DNA of 64,000 nt, from assembly GCF_000829195.1 (NCBI RefSeq), contig NZ_AP013294.1, forward strand, positions 372,001-436,000, given 5' to 3'. The notes beneath the pieces are model-generated. The model did no database searches and was not told where the DNA came from. It saw nothing but the letters and a program-made list of their open reading frames with translations. Source of the DNA: Bacillus sp. OxB-1. GTDB lineage: Bacteria > Bacillota > Bacilli > Bacillales_A > Planococcaceae. Shown piece by piece: positions 1 to 8,001 of the stretch. Made by a program: the position numbers and the translations under genes. Each line of letters begins with the position of its first letter. Position 1 is the stretch's first letter.

Positions 1-268
1 AATACGCAATAAAATCCTCCCGGTATCCTAATTCTTCACGAAGATAGGCTAGATCACTCTCGGTGAAACGCAGTTCCCGCAAATAATCGAGGATGCGCTC
101 CAACCCCGCAAAGACAGCATAGCCGTTCCCGAACGGCAATTTCCTGAAAAACAATTCGAATACAGCTTTGCGATTATGGATGCCGTCCGCCCAATAGGAT
201 TCGGCCATGTTGATTTGATACAGATCTGTATGCAATGTCCAGCTATCGTCTTTGTAATTCGAACTCAT
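1..268 (-). CDS. pncB: Nicotinate phosphoribosyltransferase, N-terminal part (runs off the window)
   Basis: This is the first 89 codons of a gene that continues past the left edge. It converts nicotinate and PRPP to nicotinate mononucleotide in the cytoplasmic NAD salvage pathway. The translation starts MSSNYKDDSWTLHTDLYQIN and continues with NMAESYWADGIH and FELFFRKLPF, which I recognise as the amino end of the Bacillus PncB family. The ATG at 268 is preceded by AAGGAGATAG at good spacing. A perfect dyad (302-320) lies in the upstream region and may be its operator. The rest of the enzyme and the gene order beyond it cannot be seen. Confidence 0.88.
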   Translation of the reverse strand, partial: MSSNYKDDSWTLHTDLYQINMAESYWADGIHNRKAVFELFFRKLPFGNGYAVFAGLERILDYLRELRFTESDLAYLREELGYREDFIAY

Positions 269-301
269 TTCTATCTCCTTCTTCCACTTCTAAATATGTA
301 T

Positions 302-320
302 TAGTATACCGAGTATACTA
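302..320. promoter_or_regulatory. Perfect 8-bp inverted repeat upstream of pncB
   Basis: The arms TAGTATAC and GTATACTA are separated by CGA. The dyad lies about 35 bases upstream of the pncB start codon, a usual place for a repressor site on an NAD-salvage gene. I cannot assign it to a known regulator from sequence alone. Confidence 0.45.
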
Positions 321-447
321 CATGTACCCGGAATCTGGCGGGTTCTAACCTACAGGATTGCCAAATTCCATGGGAACTGATACGGAGAATGCTGTGTTTT
401 CATGGGACTTGAATGTTTGCGCCAGGGCTTGAAATAGGGTGGCCGGG

Positions 448-712
448 TATGGGCACGGGGGAGGGCTTATGGGCGATGAGGTACGACTTATGGGCGGTGG
501 TGCAAGGGTTATAGGCGGTGGTGCAAGGGTTATAGGCGATGAAACATGACTTATGAGCGAAGGTGAAGGAGTTATGAGCGCAGCGGAAAAGTTATGAGCG
601 AAGATCACACACTTATGGGCGGGACTCGGAAATTATGAGCGTAGAACTACGACTTATAATCGCGGACGTGGAGTTATGAGCGGGAAAGCACAACTTATAA
701 GCGCGGCCCGAA
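448..712. repeat. Array A of a 20-21 bp intergenic word repeat (core TTATGAGCG)
   Basis: About 12 units of 20 or 21 bases each begin with TTATGAGCG or a close variant (TTATGGGCG, TTATAGGCG, TTATAAGCG). Each core is followed by 11-12 poorly conserved bases. The array fills most of the gap between pncB and the aldo/keto reductase. Reading frames through it give only low-complexity peptides, so it is treated as non-coding. A second array of the same word lies at 5155-5445. Bases 321-447 hold nothing else I can name. Confidence 0.85.
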
Positions 713-777
713 GTAAGCGGGGACTTGTGTCCGACACAAAAAATGCCGGGCAGCTGCCACGGCATTTTCCATCTTCC

Positions 778-1629
778 TCATCGTTTCACGGTAACGCCTG
801 TAAAATCGAAGTTATCCGGGTCCGGGCCGACGCGCTTGTTTTCATTCAACGTCCCGATGGCCTCCACCTCTTCTACAGTGAGCTCGAAATCAAACACGTT
901 CGAATTGTCGATGATCCGGCTTTGCTTCACTGACTTCGGAATGGTCACGACGCCGTTTTGCAAGTCCCAGCGCAGCATCACTTGTGGAACCGTTTTTCCG
1001 TATTTCTCGGCGATTTCGACCAACACTGGATTGTCCAGAAGCTGTCCTCGCATAAGGGGGGACCATGCTTCCATCTGGATGCCGTTCTCCTTGCAAAATG
1101 CCAGAAGTTCGACTTGTGTCAAGCATGGATGGTATTCGACCTGGTTGACCATCGGCATGATTTCCGCATCTGCCATCAAGTCCTCCAGATGATGGATGTT
1201 GAAGTTGCAGACGCCAATTGCCCGTGCGCGTCCATCTTTATAAAGCTTTTCCAACGCCTTCCACGTCTCTTTGTATTTGCCGGGTTCCGGCCAATGGATC
1301 AAATAAAGATCCACATACTCGAGATCCAACCGTTTCAAACTATCGTCGAATGCCTCCAACGCAGCCTCGAAGCCTTGATCCGAGTTCCACACTTTTGTCG
1401 TTACGAAAATTTCCTCACGCGGAACACTCGATTCTTTGAGCGCTCGTCCGACCTCTTCTTCATTGCGATAAATCGCGGCCGTATCGATGCTGCGGTATCC
1501 TGCATCCAATGCCCATTTCACCGCGTCTACCACTTCTTCCCCCTTTGACTGGTAAACCCCCAGGCCCATCCACGGCATTTGGACGCCGTTGGACAAAGTA
1601 GTGCAATCCTGCAAATGTTTAGCTACCAT
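778..1629 (-). CDS. Aldo/keto reductase, YvgN-like
   Basis: A 283-residue cytosolic NADPH-dependent oxidoreductase of the AKR5 type (2,5-diketo-D-gluconate reductase / glyoxal reductase group). The catalytic tetrad is visible as Asp49 (RSIDTAAIY), Tyr54, Lys79 (VTTKVWN) and His112 (YLIHWPE). The NADP-binding segment TIPKSVKQSRI is present near the C-terminus. It closely resembles B. subtilis YvgN, so detoxification of methylglyoxal or other small carbonyls is likely. The reading frame is open for 14 codons farther upstream. The ATG at 1629 is preferred because AGGAG stands eight bases before it. The gene is monocistronic, divergent from the met operon, and follows repeat array A. Confidence 0.92.
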   Translation of the reverse strand: MVAKHLQDCTTLSNGVQMPWMGLGVYQSKGEEVVDAVKWALDAGYRSIDTAAIYRNEEEVGRALKESSVPREEIFVTTKVWNSDQGFEAALEAFDDSLKRLDLEYVDLYLIHWPEPGKYKETWKALEKLYKDGRARAIGVCNFNIHHLEDLMADAEIMPMVNQVEYHPCLTQVELLAFCKENGIQMEAWSPLMRGQLLDNPVLVEIAEKYGKTVPQVMLRWDLQNGVVTIPKSVKQSRIIDNSNVFDFELTVEEVEAIGTLNENKRVGPDPDNFDFTGVTVKR

Positions 1630-1786
1630 TCCTACCACTCCTACCCATATGTAATACGAACATATTATCACAGAGAACCAATTCGCTACAGAAGGTTGCT
1701 TCCCTAGAAATTAGCTCTTGCATTAAAAAGATTCTCATGATAGAGTTGGATAAATTAATCTTTTCACACAACTTCATATTTGTATT

Positions 1787-1887
1787 CTTATCCAGAGAGA
1801 CGGAGGGATTGGCCCTACGATGTCTCGGCAACCAGCCTGTTTCAGGTATGGTGCTAATTCCAATAGGCGAGCAGCCTTGAAGATAAG
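1787..1887 (+). promoter_or_regulatory. SAM-I (S-box) riboswitch
   Basis: The leader shows the classic S-box pattern. The P1 arms are CTTATC (1787-1792) and GATAAG (1882-1887). Between them lie AGAGAGACGGAGGGATTGGC, the conserved GATGTCTCGGCAACC segment, and GGTATGGTGCTAATTCC followed by AGGCGAGC. High S-adenosylmethionine should stabilise P1, allow the downstream terminator to form, and shut off metI-metC and the cyclase gene. Confidence 0.96.
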
Positions 1888-1908
1888 GAGATTGACTTCA
1901 TACATACT

Positions 1909-1945
1909 GAGGGTCCTCTTCTTCGAAAAGGGCGCTCTTTTTTAT
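1909..1945 (+). terminator. S-box-controlled intrinsic terminator
   Basis: A GC-containing stem (GAGGGTCCTCTT pairing imperfectly with AAAAGGGCGCTC) is followed by a run of T. It sits between the SAM riboswitch and the metI start, the expected place for the expression platform. Confidence 0.85.
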
Positions 1946-1969
1946 TTCATTTAGAAAAGGATGAACACG

Positions 1970-3091
1970 ATGACTAAGAGAAGTTTGGCAACGACGTTAG
2001 TGCAGCTGGGGAACCATAGCGATCCCAAGACAGGGGCGATCAATCCGCCGATTTATTTATCCACCGCCTATAAGCATGATGGCATTGGGAAAACGACGGG
2101 ATATGATTATACAAGGACCAAAAATCCGACCCGGTCGATTTTGGAAGACGGCATCGCGAAATTGGAGAGCGGGGATGCGGGTTTTGCCTGTAGCTCAGGG
2201 ATGGCGGCAATCCAACTTGTCCTTTCCCTATTCCGTTCTGGAGATGAACTCATCGTCCCGGAAGACATTTATGGAGGTACGTATCGTCTTTTAGACTACT
2301 ATTCCGATGTGTATTCAATCGAAACTACGTATACCGATTTTACAAATGTAGAGACAGTGGAGGAACTTATTACCGAAAACACTCGGGCTTTATTCATCGA
2401 AACGCCGACAAATCCACTTATGCAGGAAATCGATCTTGCGGCGTATGCGCAACTGGCTAAACAGCACGGTCTGCTTTTAATTGTCGATAATACTTTCTTG
2501 ACGCCTTATTTCCAGCGTCCGATTGAATATGGAGCGGATATCGTCCTCCATAGCGCGACGAAGTATATCGGGGGGCATAACGACGTCCTCGCCGGTCTCG
2601 TTGTGGCGAAAGGCGAAGAATTATGCGAACGGCTAGGCAAAAACCACAATGCCATCGGGGCGGTGCTCTCCCCTTCCGATTCCTGGCTCATTATCCGCGG
2701 CCTCAAAACGCTTCATTTACGAATGAAACAACATGATGCCAACGCAAAGGCGATTGTTGAGTATTTAAAGAGCGAACCGAAAGTGACTGATGTCCTCTAT
2801 GCCGGACAAGGCGGCATGCTGTCGTTCCGTCTAAAGGAGAGTGCATGGGTCGGAACATTCCTGGAAAGTCTCCAACTTATCACCTTTGCGGAAAGCTTGG
2901 GCGGAGTGGAAAGTTTCATCACCTATCCAACGACGCAAACTCACGCGGATATTCCGGAAGAAGAGCGGATGCGGCGCGGGGTCTGCGATCGGCTGTTGCG
3001 CTTTTCCGTCGGTGTGGAAGAGGCGGATGATTTGATTGACGACTTGAAGCAAGTATTCGCGAAATTGGAAAGCGGGGGACCCCAACGATGA
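1970..3091 (+). CDS. metI: Cystathionine gamma-synthase / O-acetylhomoserine thiolyase
   Basis: A 373-residue PLP enzyme of the Cys/Met metabolism family. It makes cystathionine (or homocysteine) from an acylhomoserine. The PLP-binding lysine is Lys198 in LHSATKYIGGH, and other family signatures are YDYTRTKNPTR and TFAESLGGVESF. Two ATGs are available. The one at 1970 is preferred because AAAAGG is nine bases upstream, while the ATG at 1961 abuts the same site. It is the first gene of the SAM-riboswitch operon, and its stop codon overlaps the metC start (ATGA), pointing to translational coupling. The MetI rather than MetB name rests on the Bacillus-style metI-metC arrangement. Confidence 0.94.
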   Translation: MTKRSLATTLVQLGNHSDPKTGAINPPIYLSTAYKHDGIGKTTGYDYTRTKNPTRSILEDGIAKLESGDAGFACSSGMAAIQLVLSLFRSGDELIVPEDIYGGTYRLLDYYSDVYSIETTYTDFTNVETVEELITENTRALFIETPTNPLMQEIDLAAYAQLAKQHGLLLIVDNTFLTPYFQRPIEYGADIVLHSATKYIGGHNDVLAGLVVAKGEELCERLGKNHNAIGAVLSPSDSWLIIRGLKTLHLRMKQHDANAKAIVEYLKSEPKVTDVLYAGQGGMLSFRLKESAWVGTFLESLQLITFAESLGGVESFITYPTTQTHADIPEEERMRRGVCDRLLRFSVGVEEADDLIDDLKQVFAKLESGGPQR

Positions 3092-4281
3092 GCTACCAGC
3101 GATTGGAAACGAAATTCATCCACGCATCCACGAGCGGCGATTTTGAACAGAAAACGGGAGCCGTGAACGTACCGATTTATCTATCCTCCACTTTTCATCA
3201 GGAAGATTTCGATTCATTCGGCCCGTACGATTACAGCCGTTCGGGCAATCCGACGAGGGATGCGCTGGAAAAGGCCATCGCGGAGTTGGAAGGCGGCGCA
3301 AGAGGGCTGGCATTCGCTTCCGGAATTGCAGCCATCTCTTCCGCCTTCATGCTGCTGAAATCCGGGGACCATATCGTGGTGACGGAAGATGTCTATGGCG
3401 GGACGTTCCGTTTCATCACGCAAGTATTGACGAAATTCGGCATTGAGCACACATTTGTCGACTTGGCGGATTTGGAAACGACCGCCGCAGCGATTCGCCC
3501 GAATACGAAAGTGATTTACATGGAAACGCCATCGAACCCGCGTCTCGGCATTACGGATATCGCCGCTATCGTGGAGCTGGCCAAAGCAAACGGTTGCCTG
3601 ACGTTCTTGGATAATACGTTCATGACGCCGCTCTATCAACGTCCGATTGAACTCGGTGTAGATATCGTACTGCATAGCGCAACAAAATTTTTGTCCGGCC
3701 ATAGCGATATCATCGCTGGATTAGCAGTGACGAAAGATGAAGAACTAGGCAATCAACTCGCCTTCATCCAAAACTCATTCGGCGCCATTTTGGGAGCGCA
3801 AGATTCATTCTCCCTCATCCAGGGTATCAAGACGCTCGGCGCACGGTTGGCCCAATCGTCCGCCTCCGCGAAGAGAATCGCAGATTATTTGAATGAACAC
3901 CCGTTAGTCGAGCACGTCTATTACCCGGGATTGGCCGACCATCCGGGCCATGCCATCCACGCGGCCCAATCCTCTGACGCCGGAGCGGTACTGTCATTCC
4001 GTCTGCCGAATCGGGAAACGGCAAAAGCATTCGTCGATCATATCCGAATCCCGGTATTTGCCGTCAGTCTGGGCGGAGTGGAATCGATCCTCTCCTATCC
4101 GGCGCAAATGTCCCACGCGGCAATGCCGAAAGAGGAGCGGGATAAACGAGGGATCACCGACGGTCTGCTGCGCTTTTCTGTTGGGCTCGAGCATGTCGAT
4201 GATTTAATTGCGGATTTCGAACAAGCGCTGCAGGCGGCTGCCGAAGTGAATAAAGATTTTGCAGTTGTTGAAATAAAATAA
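3088..4281 (+). CDS. metC: Cystathionine beta-lyase
   Basis: A 397-residue PLP enzyme paralogous to the preceding gene product. It cleaves cystathionine to homocysteine, pyruvate and ammonia, the next step towards methionine. The PLP lysine is Lys200 in LHSATKFLSGH. YDYSRSGNPTRDALE and FAVSLGGVESILSYP are family signatures. It overlaps metI by four bases and is followed after 18 bases by the cyclase-family gene, so all three probably share one mRNA under the S-box. Length and order match Bacillus MetC. The beta-lyase versus gamma-lyase distinction is inferred from context. Confidence 0.93.
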   Translation: MSYQRLETKFIHASTSGDFEQKTGAVNVPIYLSSTFHQEDFDSFGPYDYSRSGNPTRDALEKAIAELEGGARGLAFASGIAAISSAFMLLKSGDHIVVTEDVYGGTFRFITQVLTKFGIEHTFVDLADLETTAAAIRPNTKVIYMETPSNPRLGITDIAAIVELAKANGCLTFLDNTFMTPLYQRPIELGVDIVLHSATKFLSGHSDIIAGLAVTKDEELGNQLAFIQNSFGAILGAQDSFSLIQGIKTLGARLAQSSASAKRIADYLNEHPLVEHVYYPGLADHPGHAIHAAQSSDAGAVLSFRLPNRETAKAFVDHIRIPVFAVSLGGVESILSYPAQMSHAAMPKEERDKRGITDGLLRFSVGLEHVDDLIADFEQALQAAAEVNKDFAVVEIK

Positions 4282-4299
4282 AGAAAGCAGGGATTTGTC

Positions 4300-5049
4300 A
4301 TGACAAAAACATTAACCAACGAAGTTCTCGAAGCGATTCAACTGGTGAAGTCGAAAGAATGGGTCGACCTGACACATACGTTCGGGAAGGATTCTCCTCA
4401 TTTCTCCGCATTCGACGCGGCGGAAACCGTTACTTTATTCGACCATGATGACGGGTTTTTCGCTCAGCAATTCACGTTCGCCGGCCAATACGGAACCCAT
4501 ATCGACGCGCCGATCCACTTTGTCCGCGATACGCGCTATTTGGAGGAACTGGAGCTGAAAGAACTGGTCTTGCCTTTGGTCGTCATCGACAAATCAAAAG
4601 AAGCTGCGGAAAACCATGATTTTACGCTGGCGGTTCAGGACATCCTCGACTTCGAAGCGGAACACGGGGAAATCGAAGATGGCACATTCGTCGCACTGCG
4701 CACGGACTGGAGCAAACGCTGGCCGGATAAAGAAGCGTTCGACAACAAGGATGCAGATGGCAATAACCGCATCCCGGGCTGGGGGTTGGAAGCGCTGAAG
4801 TTCCTCTTCGAAGAGCGGAAAGTGAAAGCGATCGGCCACGAAACGTATGATACGGATTCAGCGATTGATTTCCAGAAAAACAACGCATTGCTTGGCGAAT
4901 ATTACGTATTGGAACAGGACACGTACCAAATTGAGTTGTTGACCAACTTGGATAAGCTGCCGGCAAAAGGAGCGGTTATTTTCAACATCGTTCCAAAACC
5001 GGAGAAAGCATCCGGCTTCCCGGTCCGCTCCTTCGCCATTCTGCCGTAA
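4300..5049 (+). CDS. Cyclase-family metal-dependent hydrolase (kynurenine formamidase-like fold)
   Basis: A 249-residue protein of the family that includes bacterial kynurenine formamidase, isatin hydrolase and polyketide cyclases. The metal-binding motif is YGTHIDAPIHF (His67, Asp69, His73), preceded by WVDLTHTFG, which is typical of the fold. A further histidine lies in IGHETYDTDSA. It starts 18 bases after metC behind AGAAAGCAGG and ends just before a terminator, so it is the last gene of a SAM-repressed operon. That context suggests hydrolysis of an amide or ester tied to sulfur amino-acid metabolism. The substrate is unknown, and tryptophan catabolism is not supported by any neighbour. 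Confidence 0.85.
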   Translation: MTKTLTNEVLEAIQLVKSKEWVDLTHTFGKDSPHFSAFDAAETVTLFDHDDGFFAQQFTFAGQYGTHIDAPIHFVRDTRYLEELELKELVLPLVVIDKSKEAAENHDFTLAVQDILDFEAEHGEIEDGTFVALRTDWSKRWPDKEAFDNKDADGNNRIPGWGLEALKFLFEERKVKAIGHETYDTDSAIDFQKNNALLGEYYVLEQDTYQIELLTNLDKLPAKGAVIFNIVPKPEKASGFPVRSFAILP

Positions 5050-5061
5050 TAGTGGATTTAT

Positions 5062-5092
5062 TAACAGCCCTGCCGTAATGGGGCTGTTTTCT
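5062..5092 (+). terminator. Terminator of the metI-metC-cyclase operon
   Basis: The stem AACAGCCC / GGGGCTGTT is followed by TTTCTT, directly after the cyclase-family stop codon. Confidence 0.88.
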
Positions 5093-5154
5093 TATTGGAA
5101 TGGATAGTATGATGTTTGGACTGTTTGTTGATTGGAAGGTATTGATCGGTGGTG

Positions 5155-5445
5155 TGGGTTGCTATAAGCGGGGGGCGTGGAGTTATGAGCGCGGAATGTG
5201 GGATTATGAGCGTGAGGCTGGGCTTATGAGCGCGGCACGGGGGCTTATGAGCGCAAGGCTGGGATTATGAGCGTGAGACGGAGACTTATGGGCGCGAGGC
5301 ACGGGCTTATGAGCGTGAGACGGGGGCTTATGAGCGCAAGGCTGGGGTTATGAGCGCGGAACGGGGACTTATGAGCGCAAGGCTGGGTTTATGAGCGCGG
5401 GACGGGGACTTATGAGAACTGGACGAGGGCTTGTAAGCGCTAAGC
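5155..5445. repeat. Array B of the 20-21 bp TTATGAGCG word repeat
   Basis: About 13 head-to-tail units of 20 or 21 bases begin with TTATGAGCG. The tails fall into a few recurring types such as CAAGGCTGGG, CGGGACGGGGAC and TGAGACGGGGGC. It is more regular than array A (448-712). It ends about 110 bases before the serC start and fills the gap between the met operon and serC. No coding function is apparent. Confidence 0.9.
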
Positions 5446-5555
5446 TTATCATTCAAGAGAAATCCTCAAAAAATGTTCGGATATTTTCAACCATTTCCAC
5501 TTTCAAAGGTGTATAATTTCATATATATATTTGTTTCCTAGAAGGAGTGTTCAAC

Positions 5556-6653
5556 TTGAGTCAAACTAATCAACGTGCATACAATTTCAACGCGGGTCCA
5601 TCCGCACTTCCGTTGGCGGTATTGGAAAAAGCGCAAGAGGAACTGGTCAATTTCCGCGGTACGGGCATGTCCGTCATGGAATTGAGCCACCGCAGCGCCG
5701 CTTTTGAAGAAGTCCATAATGCTGCGATCGATCGCTTGAAATCGTTATTTGCCATTCCTGAAAATTATGAAGTCCTTTTCCTTCAAGGCGGAGCGAGCCT
5801 GCAATTCTCCATGATTCCGATGAATTTCTTGCCAGAAGGACAACAAGCGGGATACGTCATGACAGGCTCTTGGTCTGAAAAGGCATATAAAGAAGCTGAA
5901 TTGCTGGGCCGGCCCTATGAATTGGCGAGCACGAAAGACAATAAATACCGCAGTATCCCAGGGTTGGATGAACTTCAATTCAATTCTACGGACGCTTATG
6001 TCCACGTCACTTCGAATAACACGATCTATGGAACGCAGTGGACCGAGTTCCCTGAGACGGGCGATGCTCCGTTGATCGCCGATATGTCGAGCGATATCAT
6101 GTCCCGGCCAGTGAATGTCAGCCAATTCGGGATGATCTATGCGGGAGCGCAAAAGAATTTGGGCCCGTCCGGTGTGACTGTGGTCATCATCCGCAAAGAC
6201 CTTCTGGAAAAAGCGAAAAGCGAACTTCCGACGATGTTGAAATACAGCACCCATGTCAAAAACAATTCATTGTACAATACACCTCCGACATTCGGCATTT
6301 ACATGCTCGGCGAAGTGTTGAACTGGATTGAAGAAAAAGGCGGCTTGGAAGCGATCGCGAAGCAAAACGAGGAAAAGGCGAAGTTGATCTACGATGCAAT
6401 CGATGACAGCAACGGCTTCTACACGGGTCATGCCGCACCGGATAGCCGTTCCCTCATGAATATTACGTTCAATTTGGCGAATGAAGAGCTCGAGAAGAAA
6501 TTCCTCGCGGAAGCTAAAGAAGCCGGATTCGTCGGCTTGAACGGCCACCGTTCGGTCGGTGGATGCCGTGCGTCCACATACAATGCGGTTCCGGTTGAAG
6601 CGTGCCAGGCACTCCGTGATTTCATGCTGGAATTCCAATCAAAGAATAGCTAA
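5556..6653 (+). CDS. serC: Phosphoserine aminotransferase
   Basis: A 365-residue PLP aminotransferase that converts 3-phosphohydroxypyruvate and glutamate to phosphoserine in serine synthesis. The PLP lysine is Lys200 in YAGAQKNLGPSG. NFNAGPSALP at the amino end and GLNGHRSVGGCRAS near the carboxyl end are SerC signatures. The start is taken as TTG at 5556 because GAAGGAG ends nine bases before it. An in-frame GTG at 5547 lies inside the ribosome-binding site. A TATAAT hexamer at 5512-5517 could be the -10 element, although no convincing -35 partner is seen. A terminator follows. Confidence 0.96.
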   Translation: MSQTNQRAYNFNAGPSALPLAVLEKAQEELVNFRGTGMSVMELSHRSAAFEEVHNAAIDRLKSLFAIPENYEVLFLQGGASLQFSMIPMNFLPEGQQAGYVMTGSWSEKAYKEAELLGRPYELASTKDNKYRSIPGLDELQFNSTDAYVHVTSNNTIYGTQWTEFPETGDAPLIADMSSDIMSRPVNVSQFGMIYAGAQKNLGPSGVTVVIIRKDLLEKAKSELPTMLKYSTHVKNNSLYNTPPTFGIYMLGEVLNWIEEKGGLEAIAKQNEEKAKLIYDAIDDSNGFYTGHAAPDSRSLMNITFNLANEELEKKFLAEAKEAGFVGLNGHRSVGGCRASTYNAVPVEACQALRDFMLEFQSKNS

Positions 6654-6664
6654 TCGGCTTTACC

Positions 6665-6709
6665 AGACCTCTAGTCATAGGGACCTTGCCTATGATTGGA
6701 GGTCTTTTT
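6665..6709 (+). terminator. serC terminator
   Basis: AGACCTC and GAGGTCT form the outer stem, with an inner CATAGG/CCTATG pairing, followed by TTTTTC eleven bases after the serC stop. Confidence 0.9.
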
Positions 6710-6797
6710 CATTCTGTTCATAACCCATAGGTTGACCAACCAAGGTCTTTCCAAGCAGCTACATATAGTAAGTGCAAAGCCGAGGGGAGGTTATACT

Positions 6798-7250
6798 ATG
6801 GGATCATGCCATTGTGGATGTTCTACAATACGATACAAGGATCATAGGTGTGGATGTTCTTCATGTCGCCACTCCGATCGTTGCGGGCATTCCCGCCATC
6901 ACTGCGGGTGCTGCCGAAGCAGTTGCTGCCGCCATTTCAGTATCCGGTTGGCCGGCTTGCAGGACGGGTTCCACTTCAGGCTCCTTCGATTGTTATGGAA
7001 GGAAGCGCATTTCAAGCTGGAGAGCGGAGATGAAGTGACCGGGACCATCGTTTCGGTCGGATCGAACTTTCTGGAAGTGCTGGTCGACGACGCCCTTCCA
7101 CAGGAAAGTGAGACAACCTTAAGCATTCCAGAGGAGGAGCACGAATCCGAAAAGCGGGAACAGCCGGTCGGGAAGACTTGGATTTTTTCACTCGATCAGA
7201 TTGCACATGTCGAGGTCGTTGGCGAGCAGCCTCACCGACCTTGTCAATAA
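6798..7250 (+). CDS. Cys/His-rich coat-like protein with a small beta module
   Basis: A 150-residue protein of unknown function. Residues 1-45 are extremely rich in Cys and His (MGSCHCGCST, then CGCSSCRHSDRCGHSRHHCGC), resembling Bacillus spore-coat or exosporium crust proteins that crosslink or bind metals. Residues 70-145 look like a small Sm-like beta barrel: SGDEVTGTIVSVGSNFLEV followed by WIFSLDQIAHVEV. The same type of module occurs twice in the convergent gene product (7297-7946). The ATG at 6798 follows GAGGGGAGG at proper spacing. Proximity to an MnxG-like oxidase and a collagen-like protein suggests a spore-surface role. That is inference. Confidence 0.75.
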   Translation: MGSCHCGCSTIRYKDHRCGCSSCRHSDRCGHSRHHCGCCRSSCCRHFSIRLAGLQDGFHFRLLRLLWKEAHFKLESGDEVTGTIVSVGSNFLEVLVDDALPQESETTLSIPEEEHESEKREQPVGKTWIFSLDQIAHVEVVGEQPHRPCQ

Positions 7251-7254
7251 CCCG

Positions 7255-7298
7255 GAAGAAGTCAGCCGACGATTAGATTGGCTGACTTCTTCTTTTTC
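7255..7298 (+). terminator. Terminator between convergent genes
   Basis: GAAGAAGTCAGCC pairs perfectly with GGCTGACTTCTTC and is followed by TTTTTC. It lies just after the stop codon of the Cys/His-rich gene and overlaps the end of the convergent gene. Confidence 0.9.
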
Positions 7299-7923
7299 AA
7301 TAAACGACCCGGATCAAACGGATGCGACCTATCGGAATCTCTATCTCTTTTGCCTCGGTAGCTAAACAGATCGTTTCTTTGCTCACATACCCAAGCGTTC
7401 CTTGAAAGGTATCATCTTCAGTTATCACTTCAATGGGAAGCTTCTCCAACGTCAATAAATAGACGGCCAGTCGGATTCTGAAGAACAGATGGATCAACTC
7501 TGGCGAGGAGGCAACCGTCTCCCCGAAACGAAAGGCTAGTTCGCGCTTGCAGCCCGATGAAGCATCCAACAGATCGAGGGCCGGGAAAGGCTCGGCAAAA
7601 CGGCCCGCGGGCAACACCTTTTTAATGTTCGGATACGGTAAAATGATGTTGCTCGCCTCCCCTTCGAGAACGACAAAATCAAAACCGGCCAGTATCACCT
7701 TCCCTTCGATCGCATTTCCGGACTGATCTATCACTTGTACGGATAGGTCGCTCAATCCGTCGAACACCTTTTGGTACGTTTCATCGATTGATCGGTCATC
7801 CGATAAAGCCAAATCCAGTAATAAGTCATTCGCATCTTGGATATCTTCGAGGAGTTCGGGCGGCAGATCATCGGTAGGAGAGGGGAGCTGGGGAGCTGGG
7901 GAGTCGGGAGTATTTCCGGACAA
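7297..7923 (-). CDS. Double beta-module protein, probably frameshifted by an 8-bp duplication
   Basis: The open frame gives about 208 residues of unknown function. An acidic helical segment (ELLEDIQDANDLLLDLAL) is followed by two Sm-like modules. One reads VQVIDQSGNAIEGKVILAGF. The other, near the end, reads IEVITEDDTFQGTLGYVS and closes with IPIGRIRLIRVV. The frame has no good start: the nearest usable codon is TTG at 7923 with no ribosome-binding site. An ATG at 7946 has an excellent site (AAAGGAGGTGTCAAGTA) but lies in another frame. Removing one of two tandem copies of GGGAGCTG (7883-7898) joins that ATG to the main frame and restores one continuous protein. The gene is thus either slipped OFF, decayed, or misassembled. 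It is convergent with a gene encoding a related module. Confidence 0.7.
   Translation of the reverse strand: MSGNTPDSPAPQLPSPTDDLPPELLEDIQDANDLLLDLALSDDRSIDETYQKVFDGLSDLSVQVIDQSGNAIEGKVILAGFDFVVLEGEASNIILPYPNIKKVLPAGRFAEPFPALDLLDASSGCKRELAFRFGETVASSPELIHLFFRIRLAVYLLTLEKLPIEVITEDDTFQGTLGYVSKETICLATEAKEIEIPIGRIRLIRVVY
7883..7898. repeat. Tandem 8-bp duplication (GGGAGCTG x2, plus a degenerate third copy)
   Basis: Two perfect copies are followed by GGGAGTCG at 7899-7906. Loss of one copy (-8) puts the well-initiated ATG at 7946 in frame with the downstream protein. The repeat is the exact place where the frame is broken. Confidence 0.9.
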
Positions 7924-8001
7924 TCTTTCCCATCACGCTCTTTCATTACTTGACACCTCCTTTCCATTATAAAAAGAGAGGAGAAGATGCTTCCCCTCCC
8001 T

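Noticed and set aside
345..608. 87-codon minus-strand frame, Pro/Ser-rich
   Set aside because: It reads through the TTATGAGCG array and consists of repeat-derived codons, with no ribosome-binding site.
448..712. CRISPR array
   Set aside because: Conserved cores are only 9-10 bases, spacers 11-12 bases, and no cas genes are in the window.
5512..5517. serC promoter
   Set aside because: TATAAT is present but no -35 at acceptable spacing was found, so it is mentioned only under serC.
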